Of a stretch of 64,000 nt of DNA, positions 9,532 through 22,363 are shown piece after piece; position 1 is the stretch's first letter, and each line of letters starts with the position of its first letter. The notes beneath the pieces are model-generated. The model made no database searches. It saw nothing but the letters and a program-made list of their open reading frames with translations, and was not told where the DNA came from. Origin of the DNA: Littorina saxatilis (Eukaryota; Mollusca; Gastropoda; Littorinimorpha; Littorinidae); NCBI RefSeq assembly GCF_037325665.1, contig NC_090253.1, forward strand, positions 42,466,441 through 42,530,440, written 5' to 3'. The translations under genes and the position numbers were made by a program.

Positions 9532-12500
9532 ATGGACGAAGGGAAACAAATGTTTTACACGACTGGATTAGATGCTCTATGTGAAGCTGCAAATTTTGTC
9601 GAAGGTAAGGACACACACGTGGTGAGGAAAAATAGAAATCCACATGGTTTCGTCGCGCAAGAGGGACTACTTTTTTTCCGCACAGTCTCTACTGCCAACA
9701 ATACGATTTTTGCTGCGTAAACGGGAGCATTTGATCTCCGATTCAGCTTTATTTGGTAATGTTCAAGACAAGCGGTCTCCGTACTATCGTTCTTGGAAAT
9801 TGTGTTGTGCAATAAACAACTCTATCGGCGAAAAAAAGTATTTGCAACGGCTTTGTCAAGAGATCATGTCCGCTTCCTAGTCGGTCACGTTATCTTACAA
9901 GTGTGCCCTGGGAGGCCGGGCCGGCCACGGTGTGATTGAAAGTTATTTCTGCCCTGTTTCAGATGTTGAAAGGAATTTTCATGGCTACGCTAGACCTGGA
10001 TCGCCGGGAAACAACAGTAACGACAGTAATGGACCTGAATCAAGAGAAAGGCGTAGAAATGGAGGGTGTGTACTTGTTCAGATTTGGATGGAAAAGCGAA
10101 TTTTTTTCTTATTTTTTATGAGACTGAGAGAGGTACAGATATCTTATTTTCTTGCTGTTTTAAGGTCAACTCAACTGCACTTTTAAATACCTAGTATTGA
10201 TTTTCTAAATGGGCCATTTTTCACTTTTGTAGGCCCGAAAAATCAATCTGTCACTGTCAACTGTCAATCTGTAGTGTCTGTCATTAGCAACATTTTCAAG
10301 GTACTTTGGAATTCATTTGTTTCTAATTTAGTAATTATGACTCTTTGTAGCTTTTTGACATACAAATTAAAAATCAATACATACAATCGTTTTGCTTCCA
10401 GGAGGGAAATTCATAATCAGCTGGAGAAAACAAGGTTTGTTTGTGGTTTTCAGTTTTTTTCTGTTTTATGGGAGTAAGACTAGTATGAGGCCTTTCAGGG
10501 AGGGTTTGCATTGAGGATGGAATGGATAAAGGGGATACAAGTGCATGTGTGTAAGTTAAAATCAATTGTGTTAAACCATTGACTGAATAACATGAAATGG
10601 ATACTGCAATTGTTTTGATAATTGAAGTTTTCTTGTTTCATGTTCCATTTGAAGCAGGTATACCATTCACTGTTAGTCTCGTGCCAGCATTTGTTATGTA
10701 ATGAACTCTGTAAGCTTTGTCATTTCAAATAAAAAAAAATGCATACACTTGTTGCTGCATTGCAACACAATCGTCATATATTCCAGTTGTGTTTAATATT
10801 ATTTTAGTCGACTTTCTCTTCTGGTAAGTGCTCTTAATCTTATGTGCAGTAATCATCCTGTCTTTTGATAGGATAAGGAAGTATAGCTCTTCTTTTTTTC
10901 TTTTTTTTTTACTATCCTGTCTCATGCTGAGTAATTGCACTGATTTGTTCCCTAATGAGTCTTATCTCATCAATCTTGCATGTATTTTGAGGTTAAAAGT
11001 GTAATTATAATGAAGGCATGAGACTTATTTTCCGTCTTTTCTCCCCTGTGAAACAGACGTGCACAAATGAAGGACCACTTCAACGCTCTCAAAAAAGTGG
11101 TACCTAGCTTGCAACAGAAGAAACACTCCAATCAGTCGATTCTCAAACTCAGTCAAAAATATATTCAGGTGGGTATTATTAGGACCGAGAAGTCTTATGG
11201 TCAGTCAATTTGTTTTTAGACTTGTGTGTGTACTTAATTTGTAAATCTTGCCTGTTTAAAGTTGTTTTATGTGATCACATTTTTGTCTGACTGTGGAGCT
11301 AGACTTTGCAACTTTGCAACTAGTTCTTCGGCTGTGCACAGCTGAAAATGTTTTTCACAAAGTGTGTGTGTGTTTGGACGATATTTTGTCACCTTGGCCT
11401 TCACAAGTGAGTAGATCATGAGTTATGACAGCTCTCTTTGCTGGAAATGAAGCAACCGGTTGCTTCGATAAATACAGCTACAACTCGCATTCCTGGTGTA
11501 GTGGTGTTAATACTGTTAAATCAAATATCGGCAAAAAAAACTTGTGTCCCGGCCTACTTTATTGGTATAGCTCATGTGAAGTCGGCGTGCGATTTTCGTG
11601 TGCCCGTTTCCGGCCAGGATCTCGAGGGCCAAAGTTGTTCACCGAATTGAGAAGTGTCGCAAATGCAAGTATCATCGGTACCGTCGAGGGAGTTTGACTC
11701 TGCGGATGTATTTGAAGTCCCTTTCTTTTTAATGACATCTGGAATTTTATAAATGTCTATAATCATATGTTACAAAAGTACACCATCGTGGACGAACGCA
11801 TGCGACCTTCAGATCATTCAGATTCCTGCTCTACAAATACCGTGTCAAAATATCGTGTCGATGGTTCATCGCTTGTTCACCCATATTCAAGACCCATAAT
11901 GGGAAGAAAAATGCGATGGCAAGCGTACATCGCGAATGAAAATATAATTGGAAAGAAAAAACACAGCTATCGCATAGACAGGAGCATTCATTTGCCGAGT
12001 AGAATCGTGGGGTGGTTTTTTTCTGCCAAATCATCTTTTGTTGTGAATCGGCCCACGTGACTAACCTCACCACGCTTGTTCTGCGCACATGTCATGTCAA
12101 CCAACAACACCGAATCGTGTATCACTACGCGCTATGGTATTTTAGGTCATGAAAAGTAAATCGTGATTGATTTCCGAAGATGTTAGCCTGTGTCTGTCAG
12201 TTTGGTATCAGGTTTTGTAGGAAGTGTCATCTTTTGGCGGAATATATCAAGTATTTGAAGCACGTTTTCTTGGTTCACCGAGTTACAAACGGTGACATTC
12301 TTCCGCGAGATAATCAGACCCGATCTGTGCGCGTGATGAGGGCGGAGTTTATGCAAATAAGCCGACTACACATGGCGGTGCTTCTGTGTTCATTGGTTGA
12401 TTCCCGATATAAACATAATATGCGCATGCGCGTTTACTGGGATTTGGTAATGACGGAACGATGCAAGTGGCCTTCCCTACACGTGTACGGGTAAGAATGT

Positions 12501-15500
12501 CTTACAACCGTACCACAACAAAAACCAGGCGAGGTGGACACGAACATGAGCTTGCGGATTTATTTTGTATGTAGTATGCGGCTTATTTCAAGTATAATGC
12601 GCTTCGTAGAACTGACCGTCTGAATATTCATGTTGAAGGCCAAAAACAAGTCCTACCGATAATAAATCGGAGAGAAGGATGGAGCTTGTATTAATGCTGA
12701 GCGAAAGACATATATATTTGTTGGTGACAAACAAGTTGTTTTTCATTGATTATGTTTCTTGAGGGGGGGGGGGGGGGGGGGCCTGATTATTGTAATTGCT
12801 ATGATTTTTAATGTCATCCCATCTTACTCATCTCAACTGCTGAAGGTGTCTTTTTACATGAAGGATTTTTTTTTTTTAGCTAATCACATAAAAGAAGAAC
12901 TAAACCTTTACGCAGCAGCTGTACTTAGTACTGTATTAGCAAAACAAGAAGTGTGCTTACATTCAAAGAAAAAAGCTGTTATGCTTCACCTACCCTGATC
13001 AATGAACCCACTCACAATCACCCTTTTTGGGCATTAATTTCATGTCTAAATAGCAGCTGATACACCATGTTTTCTATAATAATAATAATACGAGAATTTA
13101 TAACGCGCACATATCTCACCACAAGGCGACTCAAGGCTATAAGTAGGACAAAAAGTCAAATATTTGTGTCCAATGACTTGGCAAAAACAATTATGGTTGA
13201 TAAAAGTAAGACACTTTAGACGGTTACTTTTTATTTTATTGGTGTTTGTTTTAGTTACACAAACCTGACAGGCGCATAATGATAATAATAATAATAATAA
13301 GGGTACAATGTATTTATAGGGCGCAAATCCTAAAATAGTTCTCAGCGCCTTACAATCAATCTTAAATATAATCTTAATAACAGCAACAATACACATAAAT
13401 GCCTTACAATCAGTCTTAAATATAATAATCTTAATAGCAGCTACAATACACATTTAAAAAACAAAGAAACTGTAACTGCATGTGACTTGTGTTGTTGCCA
13501 GAAATCATACTACATAACATGTACTAGCTGTGTCCCCTAGATGTGGAAGAAGAGTAACTTTCCTTTGAATGTAAAGTCCGCAAAATCAAGTTTTGTCATT
13601 TGTATTTATTCAAAATTTTATGAAGAGTAAGACAAGTTCTAGTGTCAGGGGAAAAAAGGTCAATCAGAAAATTAAGAAAATAGAACTATTTTCTTGACTT
13701 TAATATAAGGGAGGAAAGGGCTGGGGCAAGAAGTTACATCACCTTGCCTTGAAAAAAATTTGAAATATTTTGAAAATCAGTTTAGAAGTGAATCTTGTCT
13801 CAGCATTGGTGTACTTGTAGGTCTTCACATTGATAATGTTGTTACTGGTGAAGGGGTTAGTTCGGTCATTTCCAATTTCACATATATGGTTATATGTCAT
13901 GATTTCTGTTGTGTTTTTGCACACATGTTTATTCTCCCATTATCAATGCTGTATAGTAATAAGTAATAGTTGTTGTTGTGTGTCAGTGTGAACATCACAG
14001 GATACTCTGGTGCATCCTGAACTCATGTCAAAATGAGTTCGGCTCATTCTCTCCCTGACCGGACGCGACAGTCCTACGCGAATCTATCAAAACTAGGAAT
14101 ACAGAGTTATCTCCCATATGTTTTTCGCGAGCACTGATCTATACAATATATTACAATGAAATACCTATCCTTGCTTGTAGTTTACAAATTCAAATACAAA
14201 CCCTCTCTGACTGAAGACTGGTCATGTTTCTCTCCAAGCAGACCCTGATGGTCAAGGACAGAAAGTACCAGCAGGAAATTCAGGAGCTGGCCAGGAAAAG
14301 AGCTGCTTTGGTGGAACAGTTTAGGAAGAAATCTGAGGATTTTGAACAGGCGCATGGCTTTCCTGTCAAGGCGGTTCTGGAAAATACAAATGGAGAGGAT
14401 AATGTTGATGAGGTGTCAAGCATATCCACTAAATCAGCGGAAGGTATGCAACAGTTTTCACAGTTTCTGTTGGGAAGTATGAGTATCTTCGAGGGCAGAT
14501 TCCTGGCTTTTTTGTGTAGGCATTTTTGGCAAATATAAAGGGGAAAGGAATTGTTGATGAGGTTTCAATCATCTCCTCTTAATCTGTGGAACTTGAAGGT
14601 GTGCATCATTCACACATAACCATCTTCAAGCTTTTTTGTGAGCTCCATGGAACAATTTCTGATACCCAAGTCAAATATTTCGTTATTGGGATCTCTTTGA
14701 TCAGTTATAGACTATTTTGCAAATGTAAGTTTTTACAACAATGTTTTTGGCAGAGTATTTTTGGTCAACAGTAGAGAGGTGCAAATATCTTTTAGGGTGT
14801 GGAAGTATGAAATCAGCCTTGACAAATGTTTAGGTTTTGAGGAAGAATGTCTTGATGATTTTATGTATAATATATATATGCCAGGTTTTGAGACCTAGTA
14901 CGATTGGATAGTTTTGTATCCAAATGCAGTGAATCCAAGTACTAACTGTTTTTGTCATGACTAGTTCTGTGTGGTATAAATCACAGGTGCTGGTAATAAA
15001 ATACATGTGACATTTTGCAGAGGTTGCTAACATGAAGGATTTGGATGACGAAGAAGCCTTTGTTTCCATAGCACTGCCACCTCCACCACCCAGCAACGCT
15101 ACCAGAGGCATCCCCCATCCAGGTAAAAAAAACAAAAAACCCACCACAATTAGAAATAACAGAAAACCAGTGCCCCCTTGTTTTTGTTCTGAGATTGGTT
15201 TTTTGTGTGTTTTTTTTAAAGGTGTTTTTTTGTCACTGTGTTTGATTTACATGTGCTACAATGGAAATGGAACCTCACGTTTATTGTTTTTAAACTCCCT
15301 CCACTTTCAGACCTCATTTTCTCAGACTTTTTGTGGTCTTTTGCACTGTATTGGACCCCCCCCCTTTTGTTTTTTAGTGAAAATCGCGTCTTAAATGGGA
15401 GGAAAATTTAAAATGGAGGTACATTTTAAGGCTATAAATAAAACATTTAAGAAAGGAGGGTCGTAAAAATGTGAAAGTCTTTAAAAATAAAGGGGGGGGT

Positions 15501-16977
15501 GTTGTAAAAGGGGGTTCCACTGTATTGGCTGCTCATGTCTCATTCTTGTAGGCTTTCTAGTAAGTTGATACAAGGATTTCAAAGAAATAGTAGTGACAAA
15601 GGCAGTATCACTAGGATTTTTCACAAGAATCCAAGTCAGAGTAATCATTGTTTGTGTTTTTCAGTGATCCGTGAGACACCTTTGCTAAGCCAACGACAGC
15701 ATCCCACGTCTACTGTTTCTCATGCAAATCCATTGCCAGCGCCACCACCAGCTTTTGTGAATCAAGCTATCCCACAAGCCACTGTGAAAAAGCTGCACGC
15801 CAAACTGACGTCAACTAAGCAGGCTGTACCTCCCCAAGGTATGGTGTTTTCTGGTAAAACGAGTTGTGGAGTTGTGTAGATCCACCAGACAAGTGTAAGG
15901 AAGAAGCTGACTAACCAACTGAATAAACAAACAATAAACAATCAGGAGAAACAAGAAACAAATAATCCCCTGCCAATAGAGAGTGAGACATAAAAGTGTT
16001 TCTGTAGTCCTTGTCTTTCGTGAAAGTTGAGTTTTTGAATACACGTATGTATAGAGAGACACGGAGAGAGCGGTGGCGAAGTTAGAGAGAGAGAGCCATC
16101 ATGATCTGAACATGAATGACTGCCAAAACTTCATTTGTTCTTTATTCTGGAGTGAGTATGTGTGTACATGTATGCATAGGCAGACACAGCGATGTGGTGC
16201 AAGGAAGGGAGAGAGCAATGAATCTAGACATTAATGACTGTCAAAACTTCTTTTATTTTTATTTTTGGAGTGTGTTTTACAGATATGTGCACATGATTAC
16301 CTATGTTTTGTTGATATTCAATTGAATTTTACAATTGTGTCTGTTGAGTTTCCTTACACCTTGTATTGCTTGTTACAGGAGGTACAAGGTTGGTCAAGAT
16401 AACAGATGCCAGTCCACAGATGCAGCTCGGTGGTCGACCAGCGGCTCTCCTCCCCCCGGCAGGGAGCGTGAAGATCCCCATCCCGTCCCAGTTCCGTCCC
16501 GCCACCCAATCTCTCCTGTCCCAAATTCCACAGCGTCCCAACCCGACCTTCACAAACGCACGCCCCGTGGCTGGAGGATTCCTTGTGTCTATGGCTAACC
16601 AACCTGCTGCCGGAGCGGTCATGTCAGGCGCCGCCAGACTCAGATTTCCAGGAGCCTCGTTCCCCTTGGCCACCCAGGCCATGGTCAACAGTGCCGGTCA
16701 ACTGATAGCCACCGGGACTCCTCTCAATCTGGCTCCAGGGCCATTAGGGGCGGGTCAGGTTCAAGCCCCGGCCATGATCACAGTGCAATCGGCAAACAAT
16801 GGACAGTATTTGGTGAGGGTGCCGCAATACAACGGGCAACAACCCATGGTGTACCTCAATAGTCTGATTCAGAGTCAGAACCCTGCCATCACCACGGCAA
16901 CGAACCCTGTTACCACCAAGAACCCTGCTGTCATGGCTCCTGCTAAGAACCCTGTTGTTATCAGTTCCACCTCATGA
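9532..16977 (+). CDS. MNT: MNT-like Max-network bHLH-zipper transcriptional repressor, complete, 8 exons, 465 aa
   Basis: Coding exons: 9532-9604, 9963-10065, 10402-10434, 11057-11168, 14242-14443, 15021-15122, 15665-15838 and 16379-16977. All have GT-AG borders; the summed 1398 nt close in frame with a TGA stop. Residues about 10-30 (GLDALCEAANFVEDVERN) resemble the SIN3-interaction helix of MXD/MNT proteins. The basic region follows (REIHNQLEKTRRAQMK, residues about 60-75), with the H, E and RR positions used to read CACGTG. Then come the helix-loop-helix (NALKKVVPS ... NQSILKLSQKYIQ) and a zipper (TLMVKDRKYQQEIQELA). The sequence after the zipper, NGEDNVDE, matches the GEDNIDE box of vertebrate MNT, favouring MNT over MXD1-4. 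The C-terminal 250 residues are Pro/Gln/Ala-rich and mostly in the last exon. Family role: nuclear partner of MAX that represses E-box genes by recruiting SIN3-HDAC and opposes MYC. Confidence 0.92.
12761..12781. repeat. Poly-G run in MNT intron 4
   Basis: About 20 consecutive G. The intron sequence 11169-12760 around it shows nothing I recognise as gene or repeat. Confidence 0.9.
13078..13400 (-). repeat. LINE/SINE 3'-end fragments with ATT/AAT tails in MNT intron 4
   Basis: Two pieces: (AAT)n then acgagaatttataacgcgca at 13078-13135 (same as at 1480 and 46624), and (AAT)n then gggtacaatgtatttatagg at 13280-13350, with gcgcaaatcc and cagcgcctta. The tri-nucleotide tail and 'tatagggcgc ... 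agcgcctta' pattern are typical 3' ends of LINE-mobilised elements, as also at 44490-44580 and 59741-59900. Confidence 0.55.
15349..15525. repeat. Decayed CAGTGGAACC-family MITE in MNT intron 6
   Basis: Retains the right terminus (gttgtaaaagggggttccac) and internal gtcttaaatgggagg motif of the CAGTGGAACC family. The left end is degraded to a C-rich run. Confidence 0.6.
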
Positions 16978-17178
16978 GGATTACACAACTTTTAGAGGGA
17001 TGGGTTGGGCGAGGGGGGTGAAGATATTATTTGTTGTCGTTGATTTTTTTTTTCCTGTCACACCACTGCACTGTTTCTTTGGTTAATTTTGTTTTGATGC
17101 AGATTTTATGGTGTTTTATTTTAGGTTTGTTATTGTGATCAAAATAGACACGGTTATCTGTGGTGGACAATGAGTTTA

Positions 17179-17737
17179 CAGGCATGGGAATTGAAAATTG
17201 TAAAAAAGGCGGAAAATTTATAACTGAAGACGCGAAGCGTCAAGTCGACGGCGCGAAGCGCCTAGCCTTACTAGGGGGGTCCGGGGGCATGCCCCCCCCG
17301 GAAATTTTTTTTCTCCAAAGAACCCAGATGGTGCAATCTGGTGTCATCTGAGCTCCAAGTTTGCCATTAAATTCTGTTTTTAGAATCAGAGTTTTTAGTA
17401 CAAAAATGTACCAAATTTTGCTTACATGTATTATATATGGTTTAAATTTGTAAAAATTTTTATCTGTTGAGACAAACAGGAAAATGTAACTTGTAACACA
17501 ATCTGTGCAATCTGGTTTACTTTCAAACATAATAGTTCAATAACTGAGGCGGGCGGTAGCAGTGCGTGAACAAAGTACGGAAAGTTTTCGCGGGCTTTTG
17601 CGCAAAGGCCAAAGTAACCGGTGCTTTTTTTGTGTGCCTCCCCCCTTTATTTTTTCGGCGGACACTTTTGCATTTTCGGCGGAACAAAAAAAAAATTCGG
17701 CGGAAATCCGCCATTCGGCGGACAATTCCCATGCCTG
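17179..17737. mobile_element. Non-autonomous TIR DNA element (CAGGCATGGGAATTG termini)
   Basis: Left end CAGGCATGGGAATTG and right end CAATTCCCATGCCTG are exact inverses, flanked by a 5-bp direct repeat GTTTA (17174-17178 and 17738-17742). The interior carries repeated ggcggac/cggcgga motifs near the right end and a GC-rich palindrome around 17270-17305 (gggggcatgcccccc). No transposase remnant is seen. It lies 0.2 kb after the MNT stop, probably in the 3' UTR or just past it. Confidence 0.75.
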
Positions 17738-18219
17738 GTTTACTTTAACTTTGCGTGTGTGTTCACATAGCGAAAACAAATACACACACACAAAACAATA
17801 TTTCACTTCGAGAGATACTGTTTCAAAGATTTATTGAACTTAAAGGATTGTGTTTTTCGATCATTATAGACACATGGTTGCTCTTGAAAGGTGAATTAAC
17901 ATTCAACAGAAATCATCTGGGATGGTTTGGGGTTGTCGTTTATTGAGGTGGTTGCCATACTTTTTTTTGTGGTACAGGGATACCTGTCACGAGAGTACCT
18001 CGTGTTGACCAGTTTAAATTTGATTTCACTGCAGTTATCCTTTCATCGAAGAATTGTTGTTGCTTCCTTGTGAGCCTTTGCGTACACCATCACAGATTTG
18101 CCCAAGCTTTTAGATGAGATAAGATCATCCTCTGACACATAGGACAGATCAACAGCTTGGATGTTTTCTGTGCAGAGTGGGAATCGACGTTTTCCGGAAC
18201 TAACTCTGTCAGGATTTTT

Positions 18220-18599
18220 AATTCTTCTTCTTCTTCTGCGTTCGTGGGCTGAAACTCGCACGTACACTCGTGTTTTTTGCACGAGTGGAATTTTACGTGT
18301 ATGACCGTTTTTTTACCCCGCCATTTAGGCAGCCATACGCCGTTTTCGGAGGAAGCATGCTGGGTATTTTCGTGTTTCTATAACCCACCGAACTCTGACA
18401 TGGATTACAGGATCTTTTTCGTGCGCACTTGGTCTTGTGCTTGCGTGTACACACGGGGGTGTTCGGACACCGAGGAGAGTCTGCACACAAAGTTGACTCT
18501 GAGAAATAAATCTCTCGCCAAACGTGGGGACGAACTCACGCTGACAGCGGCCAACTGGATACAAATCCAGCGCGCTACCGACTGAGCTACATCCCCGCC
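18220..18599 (-). repeat. tRNA-derived SINE, family 1, with target duplication
   Basis: Minus-strand head gggcggggatgtagctcagt then ggtagcgcgctgg with a B-box-like region near the gagttcgtcccc stretch. Core follows with the gtgcagactctcctcggtgt and catgtcagagttcggtgggt segments, and the tail is (GAA)n. Flanking direct repeat ggatttttaatt / ggaatttttaatt. Highly similar to 26975-27362, 28579-28961, 39437-39770, 41913-42190 and 44599-44962. Confidence 0.85.
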
Positions 18600-19167
18600 C
18601 TGGAATTTTTAATTGATGTGGTAGGTTAAGAGAAAGGTGTTTCAGATTGAGCGCACTTTGTATAACATACACATCCGACTTACTTGTTCGTCCTGATCGC
18701 AAGATTAAGCCGATCAGAAGCTTTTCCTTGTGAAAGGGGCTCTTACTCTATCAGACCACTGAAAATCTTGACAGAGTTATATCCGAAGATCATCTTGTTT
18801 TGGTGATGTTTTTTTGTCAATGGCGCCTTGGTCAATCATCAAAATCAATACAGCAAAACCATCCCACTCTGCCCAGGCTTAAATTCTATGGAATGAAATT
18901 CCGAAGAAATGCTTTCAGTCGTTCTAAGCTTTTGTTGCAGGCATTCCTGTAATGCAGCATGGTAACATTATCTCTTTTTAGTTTTCGTGTCACTGTTGGA
19001 AACTTTTTGTCACACCGTTATTTTGTTCAATGACTAATTACTGGAAAACTTCAACAACAAAAAAGTGTTGTTAATGATATACGGCAGTTTGTAGAAAACA
19101 TGTGTCTTGTTCAAATGTCTGCTCACCAAAAAAGTGCGTATATGGGCGGCTGTGTAAGTTTGCAATA

Positions 19168-19588
19168 CAGTGGAACCCTCCTTTTAAATTTAAGACCCCC
19201 CAATTTAAGACTCCCTCCCAATTCAGACCCTGTTTTTTTCAGATTTTCTGTTCATAACCTCTGTAAATTTACCTCCATTCTAAGACTCCCTCCTTTTTAA
19301 CTCATTGTCTCCCAGATACGGACGGAGATATCCGTACGCACTCACATGGCTCTATCTGACCAGGTACAGATGTATTCGCTCAGAATGTTAGCTTCAGTCG
19401 CTTCCTGTAACGTCCATCTAACGCCTGCATTCCAGCGTTTTGATACACAGTGACTACAATTCTGAGTGACCTGCTGCAGCACAGCTGGTCTCGGCTAAAA
19501 AGAAAATGGGTCAACATAGGTGGGGTAGAAAGTGTTAAGACCTGATACTCTCAGATTTTTGGAGGTCTTAAAAGGGGGGGTTTCACTG
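19168..19588. mobile_element. CAGTGGAACC-family MITE carrying a nested TTAA-flanked insert
   Basis: Outer element begins CAGTGGAACCCTCC after TA and ends with the inverted gggtttcactg before TA, as in the clean copy at 36941-37121. Its interior is split at 19297-19538 by a second element. Confidence 0.7.
19301..19534. mobile_element. piggyBac-like MITE (TTAA target duplication)
   Basis: A 234-bp insert lies between two TTAA copies (19297-19300 and 19535-19538) inside the outer MITE. The right end, read inward, is TTAACACTTTCTACCCC, which resembles the TTAACACTTTCGCGACGGG terminus of the piggyBac-like element at 55851. The left end is diverged. TTAA duplication is diagnostic of the piggyBac superfamily. 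Confidence 0.55.
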
Positions 19589-19599
19589 TACTGTCGGTC

Positions 19600-20711
19600 A
19601 ACAAGTAGTTGACAGTATGAATGTGGATTTCTGCTTTGCTATATGCACTACTTTTACAGGTTCTTTTCACAAAGAACATGCTTTGGTGCAAAATATGTTT
19701 GCTCATTATTTAAGAGGCTGGCTGCAAAACACAAGTAATGTAGATTTGCTTTTCATCAATTCCTGTATTCATTCATTTTATGCTGTGTGCTCATTGTAAT
19801 TTACCTCATTTATTCACTATCAGAAGCTATTACATTTGCTTATGGTCACTGTTACATTTGTTCATCACTTGATATATTATGGTCACATGTCGTTATCATT
19901 ATTTCAGAAACAATGCCAAGTTCAAACTGTGATGCTCAGCAAATTTGCAGCTAAGAATGTTGTTAAGTCTCCGCACAGGCTAAGGATGTACTTAAATGTT
20001 AATGTTATGCACCTTGGTTATGTTAATTTTTTTATAGTAAAATGTTTGGGCGCTCGTGCATGTTTTGTTCCTTGTAATTTATGTTTGGTGTTCTGTGAAA
20101 TATTTATATTTTAATTTTTAAAAAGCATGGGTGCCCAAAGCAAAAGTGTTATCATGTATGTATATTGTTGCTTGTTAAGAAAGCCACCACCAAAGGGTTC
20201 AGGCATTTTAAAGTATACAAATTTGCATGCTTGTCCTGACATTTGGCAGTCTCTGATACCAGTGTAACAATGACATTCGTTCATCAAACTTGCAGCAAGC
20301 CATTTTGGTCTCCACATTATTCAGTGCGTAGACCTATCAATCACCTTTGCAAGTAAGTATGATAACCTACCACAGTTGTTGTGAACTATTGCCAACATCT
20401 CTTTTCTGTTTTTGTATAAAGTGTTTCATATGTCCACATACATGTACATTGAAAAGTGCCATCAGATTATCTCCCCTTTCTGTGTAAAGATCGTTGTACA
20501 TGTATTTCATATATTGTTACTCCTCCCTCATCACTGAATGAATGGTTATTTACATCTCCACCCCATATTCGCTCCCTTGGAACATCTCCTTTGTGCATGA
20601 ATAGGTGTACCTCTCCGGGAGTGTTTCAAAATAACACACATACAGACGAAACGTGGAATGGTTGCCATTCACTGGAATACACCCTCTCTCTCACTCACAA
20701 CCTCTTTCGCT
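19600..20711. other. AT-rich stretch downstream of MNT, no gene seen
   Basis: No open frame or repeat I recognise. It could be part of a long MNT 3' UTR: AATAAA signals occur at 21621-21630 after a gap of about 4.6 kb from the stop. This is not demonstrated. Confidence 0.3.
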
Positions 20712-21447
20712 TTCAGTTCAGATTAACTATTACTGTGTGTATGTGTGTGTTATAATGTGCATGGGTGTCTGATTAACTGTGACTGTAATGTAATGTGCAT
20801 GGGTCTCTGATTAACTGTGACTGTAATGTAATGTGCGTGGGTGTCTGATTAACTATGACTGTGTGGTTGTGTGTGACTGTAATATAATGTGCGTGGGTGT
20901 CTGATTCAGATTAACTATGCCTATGTGTTGTTGTGTGTGACTAATATAATGTGCGTGGGTGTCTGATTAACTATGACTATGTGTGGTTGTGTGTGACTGT
21001 AATATAATGTGCGTGAGTATCTGATTAACTATGACTATGTGTGGTTGTGTGTGACTGTAATATAATGTGTGTGGGTGTCTGATTAACTATGACTGTGTGT
21101 GGTTGTGTGTGACTGTAATATAATGTGTGTGGGTGTCTGATTAACTATGACTGTGTGTGTGACTGTAATATAATGTGCATGGGTGTCTGATTAACTATGA
21201 TTGTGTGTGTGACTGTAATATAATGTGCATGGGTGTCTGATTAACTATGACTGTGTGTGTGACTGTAATATAATGTGTATGGGTGTCTGATTAACTATGA
21301 CTGTGTGTGTGACTGTAATATAATGTGCATGGGTGTCTGATTAACTATGACTGTGTGTGTGACTGTAATATAATGTGCATGGGTGTCTGATTAACTATGA
21401 CTGTGTGTGGTTGTGTGTGACTGTAATATAATGTGTGTGGGTGTCTG
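20712..21447. repeat. Minisatellite array, ~50-60-bp unit, about 14 copies
   Basis: Tandem units containing gtgtctgattaactatgact, gtgtgtgactgtaatataat and gtgcatgg. Units differ mainly in whether they carry an extra gtggttgtgtgtgact segment, so two unit lengths alternate. It ends near gtgtctgggcgttgg. Confidence 0.9.
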
Positions 21448-22363
21448 GGCGTTGGTCTGGGTAATTGCCACCTTTTGTTTTTTGTATGCAAACAGGTGAA
21501 CAAAATCCTTGCAGATGTTCAGCAAATCAATGTGTCATTTGTAAAATTCATTTCAACATGAAGCTAAAGGTCAAAATTTATTTTGTTCTACCATTTTCGT
21601 CATTGAGTCTTTCATTCTGCAATAAATAAACAACATATTTTAAGCTAACTTGTTATGCCAGTACCTTTATTTTAATTGCTGTGTAATTTCAGTTGTACAA
21701 ATTATTATTAAGTTTCATAGACCATTTGTATGTATAAGTATACAGTTATTGATTTGATGATGCTTTGCAGTTGAGGATGGTTTGGTGCTAAATTAATTTT
21801 TATGTTGTTTTATGTTAATTATGCCCTGTGTTGTTAGCATTGCTATCATCATAAAGTGAAAGTTCTACTTTTGAGCTTGAAGTGCTCTACAATTGAAGTG
21901 TCATCACTGGTATTTGTTTCATTACAAGTAGAAATGCGTTCCATCTTTGTTTTTTGAAGAATTCTGCGCACAAGTGTTAATGTTTCACACAGGCTTGTTT
22001 TGTGAACAGTAGAGGTTAATTTCAGTTTCTCTTTTATTTATAACAAAAAAAAGCAATGTGGTTACACATTGAAAAAAAGTATATGTTTAGGGCAATAATG
22101 TCCCAGAGAACAAAAAAACAAACGAGAGCCAGTGTTCTTTATAATTTTGCATGTGTTTTCTTTGCTCGTATTTTGTCGATACATAGTGAAATTGTAGCTT
22201 TTTTTTCAATGGTTTTGGAATCACTGGTAATGGGAAGAATTAGTCTGTTTTTTTGTTGTAACTGCACTTGAGTTTGCGAGTGCAGAGTATTATGTTAGAC
22301 CAACAATTTTGCTAAAGTTTGTGCTGTGTATGTTTGCTTTTGTTACACTTACAGCTTGCTGTT

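Noticed and set aside
9944-10121. Alternative frame across MNT exon 2
   Set aside because: The frame that joins exon 1 and exon 3 in phase gives the expected HGYA-type and basic-region sequence; the other does not.
18325-18702. 125-residue minus-strand frame, with relatives at 28532-28996, 39374-39712 and 44558-44935
   Set aside because: Same frame recurs because it is the SINE family 1 sequence; it starts in the tRNA-like head.
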